Positions 47,476-59,000 of a stretch of 64,000 nucleotides of DNA are shown here, piece after piece. The translations under genes and the position numbers were made by a program. Source of the DNA: Ahaetulla prasina (taxonomy: Eukaryota > Chordata > Lepidosauria > Squamata > Colubridae). Under the pieces are notes generated by a model. It saw only the letters and a program-made list of their open reading frames with translations. It was not told the origin of the DNA and searched no databases. The DNA lies in contig NC_080543.1 in the NCBI RefSeq assembly GCF_028640845.1, forward strand, positions 95,965,825-96,029,824, in the 5' to 3' direction. Positions within the stretch are counted from its first letter, which is position 1, and each line of letters opens with the position of its first letter.

Positions 47476-48174
47476 CTCTCGTTAGCTTGGTTGCTGTTAC
47501 TTTTAAAGATACTGTATTTTTGATACCATATTCTTTTTGGGGACCCCCTTTTGCACTTTTATTGTTTTTCGTTCAAATAAATATTCATGTTATTTTACTT
47601 GGCTCTATCTTTATTTTTTACATTGACCAGTAGCTGCCTCATTTCCCACCCTAGGCTTATACTCGAGTCAATAGTTTTTCCCAGTTTTTTGTGGTAAAAT
47701 TAGGTACCTCGGCTTATATTCGGGTCGGCTTATACTCGAGTATATACGGTAAATTACTTTTCCAGGCAGAAAAAGCTATTTATACTATTGTATTTTTATT
47801 ATTCAATTAATAATAAAAATACAATAGCATAAATAACATGATAATACAAGATCTAACAGCAGATGTAAACTTCCAGAATAGTAAATAGAAATGTTTGTCA
47901 ATTATAGAATGTTGATTGTAGCTTAAATAGACCTACAGTATGTAAAATCTGCCATTAAACTGTAGTATTAACATAGGATGTTGCTTGTTTTCTGTCCAAA
48001 TCAGGCATTTACTTGAGGCCACATAATTGTAATCCAGTCCAATCCAGTCCTCTTGCAGCACACTGCTGGCCAAAAATGGGCCACGCAGAGGATGTGCGGG
48101 GCCTCCATGAGGCCTGTTTTCAGCCTCCAGCAGCACTCTGCCGGCCAAAAATGGGCTGCACACAGCCCCCGCAG

Positions 48175-49519
48175 CAGTGGTGGGATTCTACCAGTTCGCA
48201 CCGGTTCAGTAGAACCGGTTATTAAGTAGTTAACCAGGTCGGAGAACTGGTTGTTAGAAGAAATCTCCTTTCGCTTTTTCTCACTTTACAGGATTAATCC
48301 TGTAAGGAATTACAACTTTCTGGTGTTGTTTTCTAGCCGAATCTTTATTGTCTTGTTTACAGAAACTGCCTCTCCATTAACTCTTATTACATTCTTGTTA
48401 GTACGCCTAGACTTACTGTCACTTCTGGTTCCCGAGCTTTTCAGAGGTTTTTTTTCTTTGACTTTTTTAAAGGGGAATGGTTGTTTAAAGATTTTTACAC
48501 TGCTGTTGGGAGGAAATACTCCCCTGTTGGAGTTCTCCCAGCCAGGATGCAATGATCAGCACTTTGAAGAAATAATTGAATAATGAAGCAGAAGCTTTTA
48601 ATGACAAGGAACCAAGATGAGTGACATTCAGCAAGGCTTATTAGCTAGCTAGAAAGATTGACATTCAAATGTGAGTTTACATACCCTTTCTGACTTTTGA
48701 TCTAAAACTGGGTTTTGGTGAAGTTTAATTCTGTGCTTGGTGATGTTTAATCCTGTGTTTAGTGATGAGATAATTTTTCCTATTCAGCTTTGTTTGAAAG
48801 GAAAAAAGTTAATCTCTGTTCCTGAAAAGAAGCAGCTTCGGAAATCTGACTAGTTCTGTGTCTATTTGTTCTGGTAATTGGTTTAACAAGCAACAGATAC
48901 TCTATTTGGTCTTTTGCTTCATTCTGGAGAGTTTAAATGACTTCTCTGCTAAAGGGTTTCACTTTATGAGCAAGAGTTGGCTGCTGATAGTTATCACTGC
49001 ATTTAAACTATTTTAATTCCTCAGGATGCTCTGGCACCCTGCCTGATTTGTAACTCCAGTTTGCAGATAGTTCTAATCTAATGATTGGTACTTAGGGCAG
49101 CTTTTTGCAAGCAAAGAAGCTTTTTGTATTTTTGTACAGGTAACTGACTTACAACAGTTACAATGGCACTAAAAAAATTGACAATTTTTCACACTTACGA
49201 CTATTTCAGCAAACTGTCATTAGGGCAAAGAAGCAATGTCACATGACCACCTGCCTATACCCACCCAGTCACATGAAACATCGCAGTTGTGAAATGACAC
49301 GGTTGTTAAGAATGCTGCAACGGGCATAAATGTAAGGCTGGTCATAAGTGCGAGGACCGGTCAAAAGTGTGAGGACCAGTCAGAAATGACATTTTTAAGC
49401 CCTCTGAGTAGTCCCTGTGCACATAGCCATGCCCACCCAGTCACATGACCACCAAGCCATGCCCCAAAATAAGCCACATCCACAGAACCGGTTGTTAAAA
49501 ATTTTGAATCCCACCACTG
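48175..49519. mobile_element. hAT-B element, 1.35 kb, non-autonomous
   Basis: Perfect 14-bp inverted ends CAGTGGTGGGATTC and GAATCCCACCACTG are present. The flanking 8-mers CCCCGCAG (48167-48174) and CCCCGCAA (49520-49527) match at 7 of 8. Subterminal AACCGGTT motifs sit at both ends. The interior has no transposase that I recognise and includes a family C-like stretch at 49140-49390. It is inserted into hAT-A. Confidence 0.85.
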
Positions 49520-49659
49520 CCCCGCAACCTGTTTTGGCCAGCAGAGGTACTGCGGGCCGATCCTTTGATATTTCCAGTCCAGTCCTGTGGGCCGGATTTA
49601 AGCATCCCGGGGGCTGGACTTGGCCCATGGGCCTTGAGTCTGACACTCCTTACCCAGGC

Positions 49660-52638
49660 CAGAAGGGGAAAAAAATATCTGCACACAGCAGGAATAAAAT
49701 TAACAAAAAATATATCATCAGCTCCAGAGGAGTCAGAATGCCAAGTTCTTGGCTTCAGTTGGCTTTTTCCCACCTTTTGCTTTTGTATGAAAAGTATGAG
49801 AATTTGTTTTCGCAGCATCTTGAGGTGAGCCAATCATTTTCACTCTTCCTCAGCATTTCTTAGAATTCTTCAGTTGTATTAAATATTTCCTTCCGCTCCT
49901 TGAGGCCCACTGCAGTGTCCATGCAATCCAGCAGACTGCTGAGTGCCCGAATTTAGTTCATGTGGGGGACCGCAATATCTATAACCTCAAAAGTGGGTTG
50001 TAAGCAGCTTTTGGGGAAGTCCATTGTAACTTTGGTGAACCTACCTGTATAGGATTTCACTCTTGCAACCCCTACCTTGAGCAAGGCCAGCTCCGTAACA
50101 GCTTCTGCCCAAATAGATATTGAAGTAAGATTGTTGTTTCATGTGAGGGCTATGTCCATTAAGCAGTTTGTTGTTACCAGGAAACTAAATAGAAAGGCCT
50201 GGTCTAGCTTTCCTTCCTTTTCCTGGAAAGCTGGCAGCAAAATGGCTGTTGGTTTTTTTGAATGGGATGTTCTGATGAAATTTCTGGTATGCTTTGCACT
50301 GTTCTATTCTACCAGGGAGAAGTTATGCTAATAGTTTTAATGCAAGACGGTTAAAGACAGCAATTGGTGGATAGTTCTGGCTTCTTTCTTCTACTAAAAA
50401 TCACCAGCTGGTAATGAACACCAGTCATTCCTCAGCATCGTAAGGGCTGTTAGGCTTTTGAGGTAGCATCAACAAAACCTTGTAAAACTAGAAGTATTTC
50501 TCCCCTTCTGGAAAACTAAGAAGGGTCCCTTCTGAAATGTTTCCCATACCCTTCCTCTTTTGTGGGCTGAGTTACCTTTTATGTTGGTTATCCAGTAAGC
50601 AGATCTCCTTCTTCTTGGCTGAAATAATATTGTTGGTTGAAATAATTATAGGGAAAAAGAACTGCACTTAAAAATGGAAATTATATAAAAAGTCTTATTT
50701 TTATTTAAAACGCTTTCAATGAATTATCAAACAAACACAAAGTTGGAGGATGACAGTAAACACATCCACATATGGTTATGAAACAAAAAAAATTGATTTT
50801 AATGCATATCATCATCACAGGCTTATTCATCTTAATGACTGTAAATTTTGAATTTTTAAATAAAAAATGGTTGCAATATGACCCAGAAATTCTGTACAAA
50901 GGTTTGTAGCAAATCTGAAGATAGTTCCTTCCAACTATCTCCTTGAAAATTCATTTGATTTGGTGATGAGTAGGCTTTTATGTGCACTCAGAAAATCATA
51001 TCAAAGAAAGAGATTTATTTTTCTTGAACTGGTTTGGATGATCAATAATCTATCAAAACAAATTTTAAAAAGCAGGGAAACACTGCTGCCTAAGATCCAG
51101 GAACTTTCTTTTTAATTCTAGACATGCAATGGCATCAGAAGTAGTGTGCAAGGTACTTAGATTATAGAAGAAATCTAATTCTGCAAAGTTCTTGTCACAG
51201 TAGTTAAGTGAATCAATAAAGTTGTTATGTTAGTAGTACGGTTGTTAACTAAACCTGGCTTCCCCATTGACTTTGCTGGTCAGAACGTTGCAAAAGGGGA
51301 TCACATGACCCCGGGACACTGCAACCGTCATTAATATGAGTCAGTTGCCAAGCATCTGAATTTTGATCACTGACCATGGGGATGTTGCAACAGTCATAAG
51401 TGTGCAAAATGGTCATAAGTACCACTGTAACTTCGAAGCACTAAATGAACTGTTGTAAATCAAGGACTACCTATATCTAATCTACCATCTTAATGTTCCA
51501 AGCCATGACTCTTTTAGTCTTTTGTTGTAATATGCCTCAGTCATAACTATAAAAAGAAAAAATTGAGAAAAATGAAGTAATCTCTAGAGAGACATAAAAC
51601 ATTTTAGGATTATAGCATTCAGAGTATTATTTTAATGTAAAGTAATTGAACACTACAAAACTAAAATTATTAAAGATTAATATTAACCTTTTAAGCCAGT
51701 TAACTATTAGGGAAACAACAGTTTATAAAATGAGAGTCAGATGCTCTGACTAAAAGCTATGCCTATCCAGGTGACCCACACTCAAACCGGTCTTCCTAGT
51801 TGAAAGCCATATTTCAGTTATTTCTCTCCATTCCCTTATATCCCTGTCCTGTGACTATGTTCATTAACTTCTCTCATTTTTTCTTTTTGTGATTTAAGAA
51901 AGTAGTGTGTCCATGGTTTCCATCCAATATTTGAAGAAAGCAAACAAAAGCTTAAATGTGATTCCAAAACTGTGGCATGATTTTACTTGTGGAATGTATG
52001 TTATCTCCATTTACCCTTCAGCTATATAATGTCTTTATCTTCCATAGAAGAAAATATATAAAGAAATTTAAATCCCATTTTCCTTCCTCTTGGGGAAGAT
52101 AGTTGCAGTAATCTTGTGCCCAGCAGCGATTATTATTTGATTGGTTGCCAACAGAAGAGAAAATTCCCATATTTGCTTTAATCTGTGCTTTTAAGTTCCT
52201 GTGAGACTTAATTTTTCTCCTAAAACAAGATAAAATGTAACTATTTGCAGGTGAAAAACATTTAAATGTGATATATTGTATAGGAAAATATTCTTTTACC
52301 TACCAGGCTGTCAAAGTTCTACAGAATTGTTAATATTTCAAAAAGTTATACCAGGAAATGTGTATATTGCTGAAGAACAACAGTGCAGACATTGTGTTAA
52401 ACTGTATTCATATCAGTTTAAACATCTCAATTTTTCCTGTGGTTTGTTTTAAAAAATATAAGCTGTTCTTCAAGCCTCAGAATTTTAGTTCGGTATAGTT
52501 GTCATGTAGTATTTATTGCTAATTCAGCTTTAACATGCAGTGTACATAGCTGGCAGAGTTAAGTTACAGGAATTTTATAATATGTTCTAATGAAGTTAGA
52601 ATACGCAAAATCACAGTCATGGTGTTATTAGAATGACT
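49660..52638. other. LYG-TXNDC9 intergenic region
   Basis: At 51200-51475 is a well-kept family C repeat (CTTCCCCATTGACTTTGCTG, GGGGATCACATGACCC, GGACACTGCAACCGTC, TCAAGGACTACCTATA). Nothing recognised elsewhere. 49860-50600 is less AT-rich and has an 84-codon frame without homology. I looked for a second lysozyme gene, which human has here, and did not find its motifs. Confidence 0.5.
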
Positions 52639-53002
52639 TTTATTAATGCACTACTTCAAGAATAGTTCAAATAACAATTCTTGACAGAAGTCTCTCATTA
52701 ATACCTTAATGGTAAATGGTATAAATTTTAAGATGCAATTTAAAAGAGTTATTGTTAAATTAAGAAACTGTTGAAAGTTCATCTCTCATATTACACAGTT
52801 TAAAAGGGTTCAAATTTCTTTACTAAGAAATTATTTCCTCAGAGGAAGAAATATTTAAGATTTCCTTTCATGAGCTCTATAAAACTGTTAGAAAATGAGT
52901 GTCATGTGCAAATGTTCTAAAAGCAAACAACTATATAAAACATTCCTAAAAATGTATCAAACATAAAAGAAAAATGGTTTACAAATATTTGTATCATGAA
53001 TT

Positions 53003-56000
53003 CTAATCATCATCAGAATCTGAATCGTATTTCTTTCCTCGGATTGTTTTCTTATCCAATTTTGTGAAAGAGGTTCCAAACTTCTTTTGGCTTTGGAAAG
53101 GCGGCTCCATTAAGTTGCCACTAAAAAAGAAGAAATTAGTAATAATGTAAATATCCTTAAGATACTAGCTGTCTGAAAAAGAAGTTTATTAGATATAACT
53201 GGCAAAACACAAATTAGAAGTACAATTGTCTGAAGCCAACTCTCCGTGCCTCCTGCTCCCACACCATTACATAAAAAAAAAGGATACATTATTTTGCTTC
53301 ATGAATCTCTTAGGATTACAGCAAACATTTTTAACAATTAATAGGTGTGATAAAAACATAAGCAATGCCCTGCTGGATCGGATCCCTGGCCCACCTAGTT
53401 CACAATCAATTGGTCCATATCATTAATTGGCCAACCATCTTATTTTTCTTATAAAATGGCACCCAGAAACTAGTTAATTTTTGTTTGGAGACTTTGCTGT
53501 TGTCTTTTAGTAGATCAGGGAAGGATGTTGAAAATTTGTGGTAGTATTTAGAATGTTTGACAACTGAGACTGATTTGAAAATCAAAGTGGATGAGGAAAA
53601 GTTGAATGTGGTTGGATTGATGGTTGAAAAGTGGAGATAGCAGGCAAAAGAACAGGATACTGAACAGAGAAAAATAAACCTGAATGGGAAGGAAACCTGA
53701 TTGGGAAGTACATTAGAATTGAAAAAGGAATTTAATTGGTGGCTAAGCCAGTGGCAGCCAAACTCAAGGTTCTTCCAAGAAAATGAAAGTGAGTAAGAAA
53801 GATAGCAGAATATGTGAGTGCCTGGAAATTTATTTCAGGTTACCAAATTTATGAGCCTCTGGTAAAAATTGATGGCCTTGGATACAGGCTGCTTGTGATA
53901 AATGTTTTGTTTTGAATAAAATCTCATTCACACATCATATGGTGATGGATAAATGGGCATGTATTACTGAAATCTGATTGGGCAGCGATGAAGCAATAGC
54001 TTTGTGAGAAATTTGCCCTCCTATATTTCAGGTCCATCAACAGCTGAAATGTTGTGGCTGGGATGATGGTGGCAATGACTGTGCATGGAATGTTTGCTGT
54101 GACTAGATGTGCTGCTCTACTAGTACTTGGACTAGAAAAGGATTATTTGAATAACTTTGGCCAGCCAGATCTATCTATGGAGCAGAAACAGTACTGATGG
54201 CTCTGGAGGTTTTGCATTGGGCTCTTGAAGGTGGGAGGGTGTCCCTCTTTGTCTTAATTGAAACTTACACAGCTTTTCATACCATTGCCCGTGGTATCCT
54301 ACTGGACTGGCTACAAGGATTGGGGGCTGGAGGAATCATTTTATGATGGTTCTACTCCTACTTTAGTAGGAAGGGATGGTCAAACATTTGACTGACTTAT
54401 CCATGCTACTTTTGAATATCTACAGGAAGCCTACAGAAGTCATCAGCTGGTCATGCAAGTAATACTCAAATCTGTACTACTATCACAGGTTGAACTAGAG
54501 ATGCAATGGAAATCCTAGACCAGTGTCTGAAAGTCTCAAGGACTTGGAGAAAGTTCATACTTAATCCAAGAAAGGTGGAGTTACTTTTTGTGCAGAACAA
54601 TTCCGATTTGAGACAGTCTCAGTATTACTTCTGGACAAGACTCTCTCCCTTAAAGGAGTTGGTCTGAAATTCTGGGTTATTTTAGCAGTTGCTAGTGGAA
54701 TAACAGGTGGAAACATGACCTAGCCTTACCTATAGGCTAGTGCATCAGTTGTGACCCTATGTGAACCAGGATGCTTTGTCCAGAAACTGCTAGGCTGCCT
54801 TTGGAAACCATTTGAAAGCTATAGCCAGATTGTGAGTGGCTGTTATGAAAATATTACACACATTTTCCAGTTGCTGCATTGGTTACCAATAGGCTGCCAA
54901 GTTCAGTTGGAATAATTGGTTTTGACTTATATATCTTGGCTCCAGGGTATCTTAGGGGCCATCTCCTCTAATTGAATCTATTTAATACATCTATACATGC
55001 AGGGTCTTCTCCTTTGAAGTCTTTAGTAAATGTGGATCTAAATGCTGGACCATAGTATAGGCTCTCTGTAATCTGGCATATCTTGTATTAGATATAGACA
55101 TATGAATTAGACATACATAAAACTATATATAAAAGGTATATATTTTATAAAAGGTATAAAAATATTTGTAATACATTAGTAAAAATCCATAAATCAGGGA
55201 AGCCTAAAAATGATGATTTAATATAATACCAATTTCACTACTTTACCAGGAAGATATTTTTTATATTAAGAGTAGTATATAACAGTATATCAGCTACTAT
55301 TGTAATATTCATTTTATTTACCTGTACTGGATGATATCTGCGCAACCTAATCTCCATTCTAAGGTCTCTGTGGTGAATTCATCTGTGTTGCCAAGATCAG
55401 TAAATCCAACCACATAATCTTGAGTTTTTCCATCTTTTAATAGTGCTAATGTGGGAATTATCTTGATGCGAAGTCTCTCACAAAGAAATGGTGATTTTTC
55501 AACATTTAACTTGATAAACTTAGTCTCAATATGCTTTTTTGCAAGTATTGTTAAATGCTTATCTAATATTAAGCATCTGAGGAAAAATGAAAACATTTAA
55601 AACATTAAATAGTGAAATACGAAGTCTCCTTTTGCTTTCTAGACTCAAGTAAAGCTGTGCAAAGCATCTGAAGTGTGCTTTCATGTTTCTGCATATATAG
55701 TTGTTTCACCAGCAGGAACAGCTGAAATATTTTTTCCACATGTATGTATATAAATGGAAAGATGTCTGGAAAGCCCTTTGAATAAACCAAGTGAATATGG
55801 TTATTTCAATATTTTCAAGATGGACACTTCAGGAAGGCCCCTTCAAACACTTTACACCACCTAAAAACACTACAAGTGCTATTTGAAGTGTGTTTTCATG
55901 TTTTGCTATTCCAATGGTAATCAAAGTTAAAATAGACTTGTAAGTAATCTAATCCTACCCAACCCCCTTTTCAGTAAAGGACTCTATTAAACAATCCCTG

Positions 56001-59000
56001 AAAGTCTGTCATCCTGTCCATTTGAAAGAGTGAAACGAGGTCCACTATTGTTCTACGCATAGTATTCTGCTATTTAAAACCTCCTACCTTCAGGAGCTAT
56101 GGAAGGAAACATTTGTACAAGAGGTAGCAACTAAAACCATCCCAAAGAAAAAGAAAGTCAAGAAAGCAAAATGGCTGTCTGAGGAAGCTTTGCAAATAGC
56201 TGAGGAAAAAAGGGAAGCAAAAGGCAAGGGAGAAAGAGAAAGATACACCCAACTGAATGCAGAATTCCAGAGAATAGCTAGAAGAGATAAGAATGCCTTT
56301 TAAATGAACAGTGCAAAGAAATAGAAGAAAACAATAGAATAGGGAGGACCAGAGATCTCTTCAAGAAAATTGGAGATATGAAGGGAACATTTCATGCAAA
56401 GATGAACATGATAAAGGACCAAAATGGCAGGGACCTAACAGAGGCAGAGGAGATTAAGAAGAGGTGGCAAAATTACACAGAAGAACTATACAAGAATGAG
56501 CTTAATGTCCCTGATAACCACAATGGGGTGGTCACTGACCTCGAGCCAGACATCCTAGAATGTGAAGTCAAATGGGCCTTAGGAAATCTGAACAACAACT
56601 AAGCTAGTGGAGGGGACAGTATTCCAGCTGAGCTGTTCAAAATCTTAAAAGATGACGCAGTAAAAATGCTACAATCAATTTGCTAGCAAATTTGGAAAAC
56701 TCAACAGTGGCCATAGGATTGGAAAAAGTCAGTTTACATTCCAATTCCAAAGAAATGCAATGTCAAAGAATGGTCAAACTATTGCACCATTGCACTCATT
56801 TCATATGCTAGTAAAGTTATGCTGAAAATCCTAGAAGCTAGGCTCCAGTAATATGTGGATTAAGAACTACAGAAGTACAGACAAGATTTTGAAGAGGCAA
56901 AGGAACTAAAGATCAAATTGCCAACATACGCTGGATCATGGAGAAAGCTAGGGAGTTCCAGAAAAACATCTACTTCTGCTTCATTGACTATGCTAAAGCC
57001 TTTGATTGTGTGGATCACAACAAATTGTGGCAAATTCTTAAACAGATGGGAGTACCAGACCATCTTATTTGTCTCTTGAGAAACCTATATGCGGGTTAAG
57101 AAGCAACAGAACTGGACACGGAACCACTGATTGGGAAAGGAATCCGGCAAGGCACCTCCTGTCACCCTGTCTATTTAACTTATATGAAGAGCACATCATG
57201 AGAAAGGCGGGGCTAGAACTAGGGGGCTCTGGACCGAGTCGTGCCTTTGCGACCTCTGACCTGACGTCGATCTCGACCAGCTCCTTGGTATTCCGAGGAG
57301 CTGAGAGAGATGAAACACCGGAAAAGACGCCTAGAGAGTGATTGGAGGGCCAGCCGTTCTGAATCCGACCGTTCTCATATTTAGACCTATCTAGTGGCGA
57401 TAAGAGCGGCAAAATGTGAGTATTTTTCCACTCTTATTGCATCGGCAGATAATCGCCCAGCCGCCCTGTTTAGGGTGACCCGCTCCCTACTTCATCAGGA
57501 AGCTCGGGATGACCCCTTGCAGGGTCGTGCTGAGGATTTTGGACAATATCTGCACGATAAAATCGTTCAGATTCGGGATGGGCTGGACTCCGATTGGGTA
57601 GATTCAGGTGGGATGACGGAGGCCGGTCTTGGTGAGGTTATCTGGGATGAGTTTGACTCTGTGGCTCCCGAGGACACAGACAGGATACTGGGGAGACTGA
57701 ATGCACCACATGTTTGCTGGACCCGTGTCCCTCCTGGTTGGTATTGGCCACACAGGAGGTTACACGAGGGTGGCTACAGGGAATAGTTAACGCTTCTTTG
57801 ATGGAGGGTGTCTTCCCGTCCGCCTTGAAAGAGGCGGTGGTGAGGCCCCTTCTCAAGAAGCCTTCCTGGATCCACCTATTTTATCGAACTACCGTCCTGT
57901 CTCCAACCTTCGTTTTGTGGCGAAGGTTGTCGAGAGTGTGGTGGCACGACAGCTTCCCCAGTACCTGGATGAATCTGTCTATCTAGACCCGTTCCAGTCC
58001 GGTTTCCGACCTGGGTACAGCACGGAGACGGCCTTGGTTGCATTGGTGGATGATCTCTGGAGGGCTCGGGATAGGAGTTATTCCTCTGTCCTGGTCCTAT
58101 TAGACCTCTCAGCGGCTTTTGATACCATCGACCATGGTATCCTGCTGCGACGGCTGGAGAGATTGGGAGTGGGGGGCACCATTTTTCGGTGGTTCTCCTC
58201 CTATCTCTCTGACCGGACGCAGACGGTGTTGGCAGGGGTGCGGAAATCGGCCGCGAGGCACCTCACGTGTGGGGTGCCGCAGGGGTCAGTTCTCTCGCCT
58301 CTCCTGTTCAACATCTATATGAAGCCACTGGGTGAGATCATCCGTGGTTTTGGGGTGCGATATCATCAGTACGCTGATGATACTCAGATGTACATTTCCA
58401 CCCCTGACCACCCCAAAGAGGCCGTTGAAGTGATGTCCCGGTGTCTGGAGGCCGTGCGGGTATGGATGGGGAGGAACAGGATTCAACTTAACCCCTCCAA
58501 GACTGAGTGGCTGTGGATGCCGGCATCCCAGTACAGCCAGCTAGCTCCATCGCTGACTGTGGGAAACGAGTCATTGGCCCCTATGGAGAGGGTTCGCAAC
58601 TTGGGCGTTTTCCTGGATGCTCGGCTGTCGTTAGAAGAACATATCGCCAGGGGACCTTTTTATCAGGTGCGCCTGATACGCCAGTTGCGCCCCTTCATAG
58701 ACCGGGATTCCCTATGCACGGTCACTCATGCCGTCATCACTTCCCACCTGGACTACTATAATGCTCTGTACATGGGGCTCCCCTTGAAGAGCACCCGGAG
58801 GCTCCAACTGGTCCAGAATGCGGCTGCACGGGTAATAGAGGGAGCTGCTCGTGGCTCCCATATAACACCTATCCTGCGCAAGCTGCACTAATTGCCGGTG
58901 GTCTTCCGGGTGCAATTCAAGGTGCTGGTTACCACCTTTAAAGCGCTCCATGGCACAGGACCGGGCTATTGACGGGACCTCCTGCTGCCATCGATAGCCT

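Larger units (their letters stand above)
44722..47749 (+). mobile_element. Pogo-like DNA transposon, 3 kb, internally altered
   Basis: TA flanks it (44720-44721 and 47750-47751). The ends are inverted repeats that include TATACTCGAGTATA followed by AGCCGA. The first kilobase is very GC-rich and has tandem units of about 62 bp (44950-45100). The 3' part encodes the end of a pogo-type transposase. Its poly(A) signal AATAAA is at 47576-47581. A 35-bp L2 tail with a long microsatellite (46360-46722) and a CR1 3' fragment (46868-46973) lie between the GC-rich part and the transposase. No N-terminal DNA-binding domain was found, so the element is incomplete. Confidence 0.85.
44431..49651. mobile_element. 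hAT-like element (hAT-A) enlarged by nested insertions
   Basis: The left end CAGGGATGTCAAACTC and the right end TTGAGTCTGACACTCCTT are imperfect inverted repeats. The flanking 8-mers ATCCAGGC (44423-44430) and ACCCAGGC (49652-49659) match at 7 of 8. Once the pogo element (44722-47749) and hAT-B (48175-49519) are removed, about 850 bp remain, with no transposase. The left end resembles the repeat entering the window at 63855. A short (GT)n run lies at 44490-44508. Confidence 0.62.

Noticed and set aside
50077..50331. 84-codon plus-strand frame in the LYG-TXNDC9 interval
   Set aside because: No homology, no splice or poly(A) context, and single short frame; a chance event is more likely than a gene.
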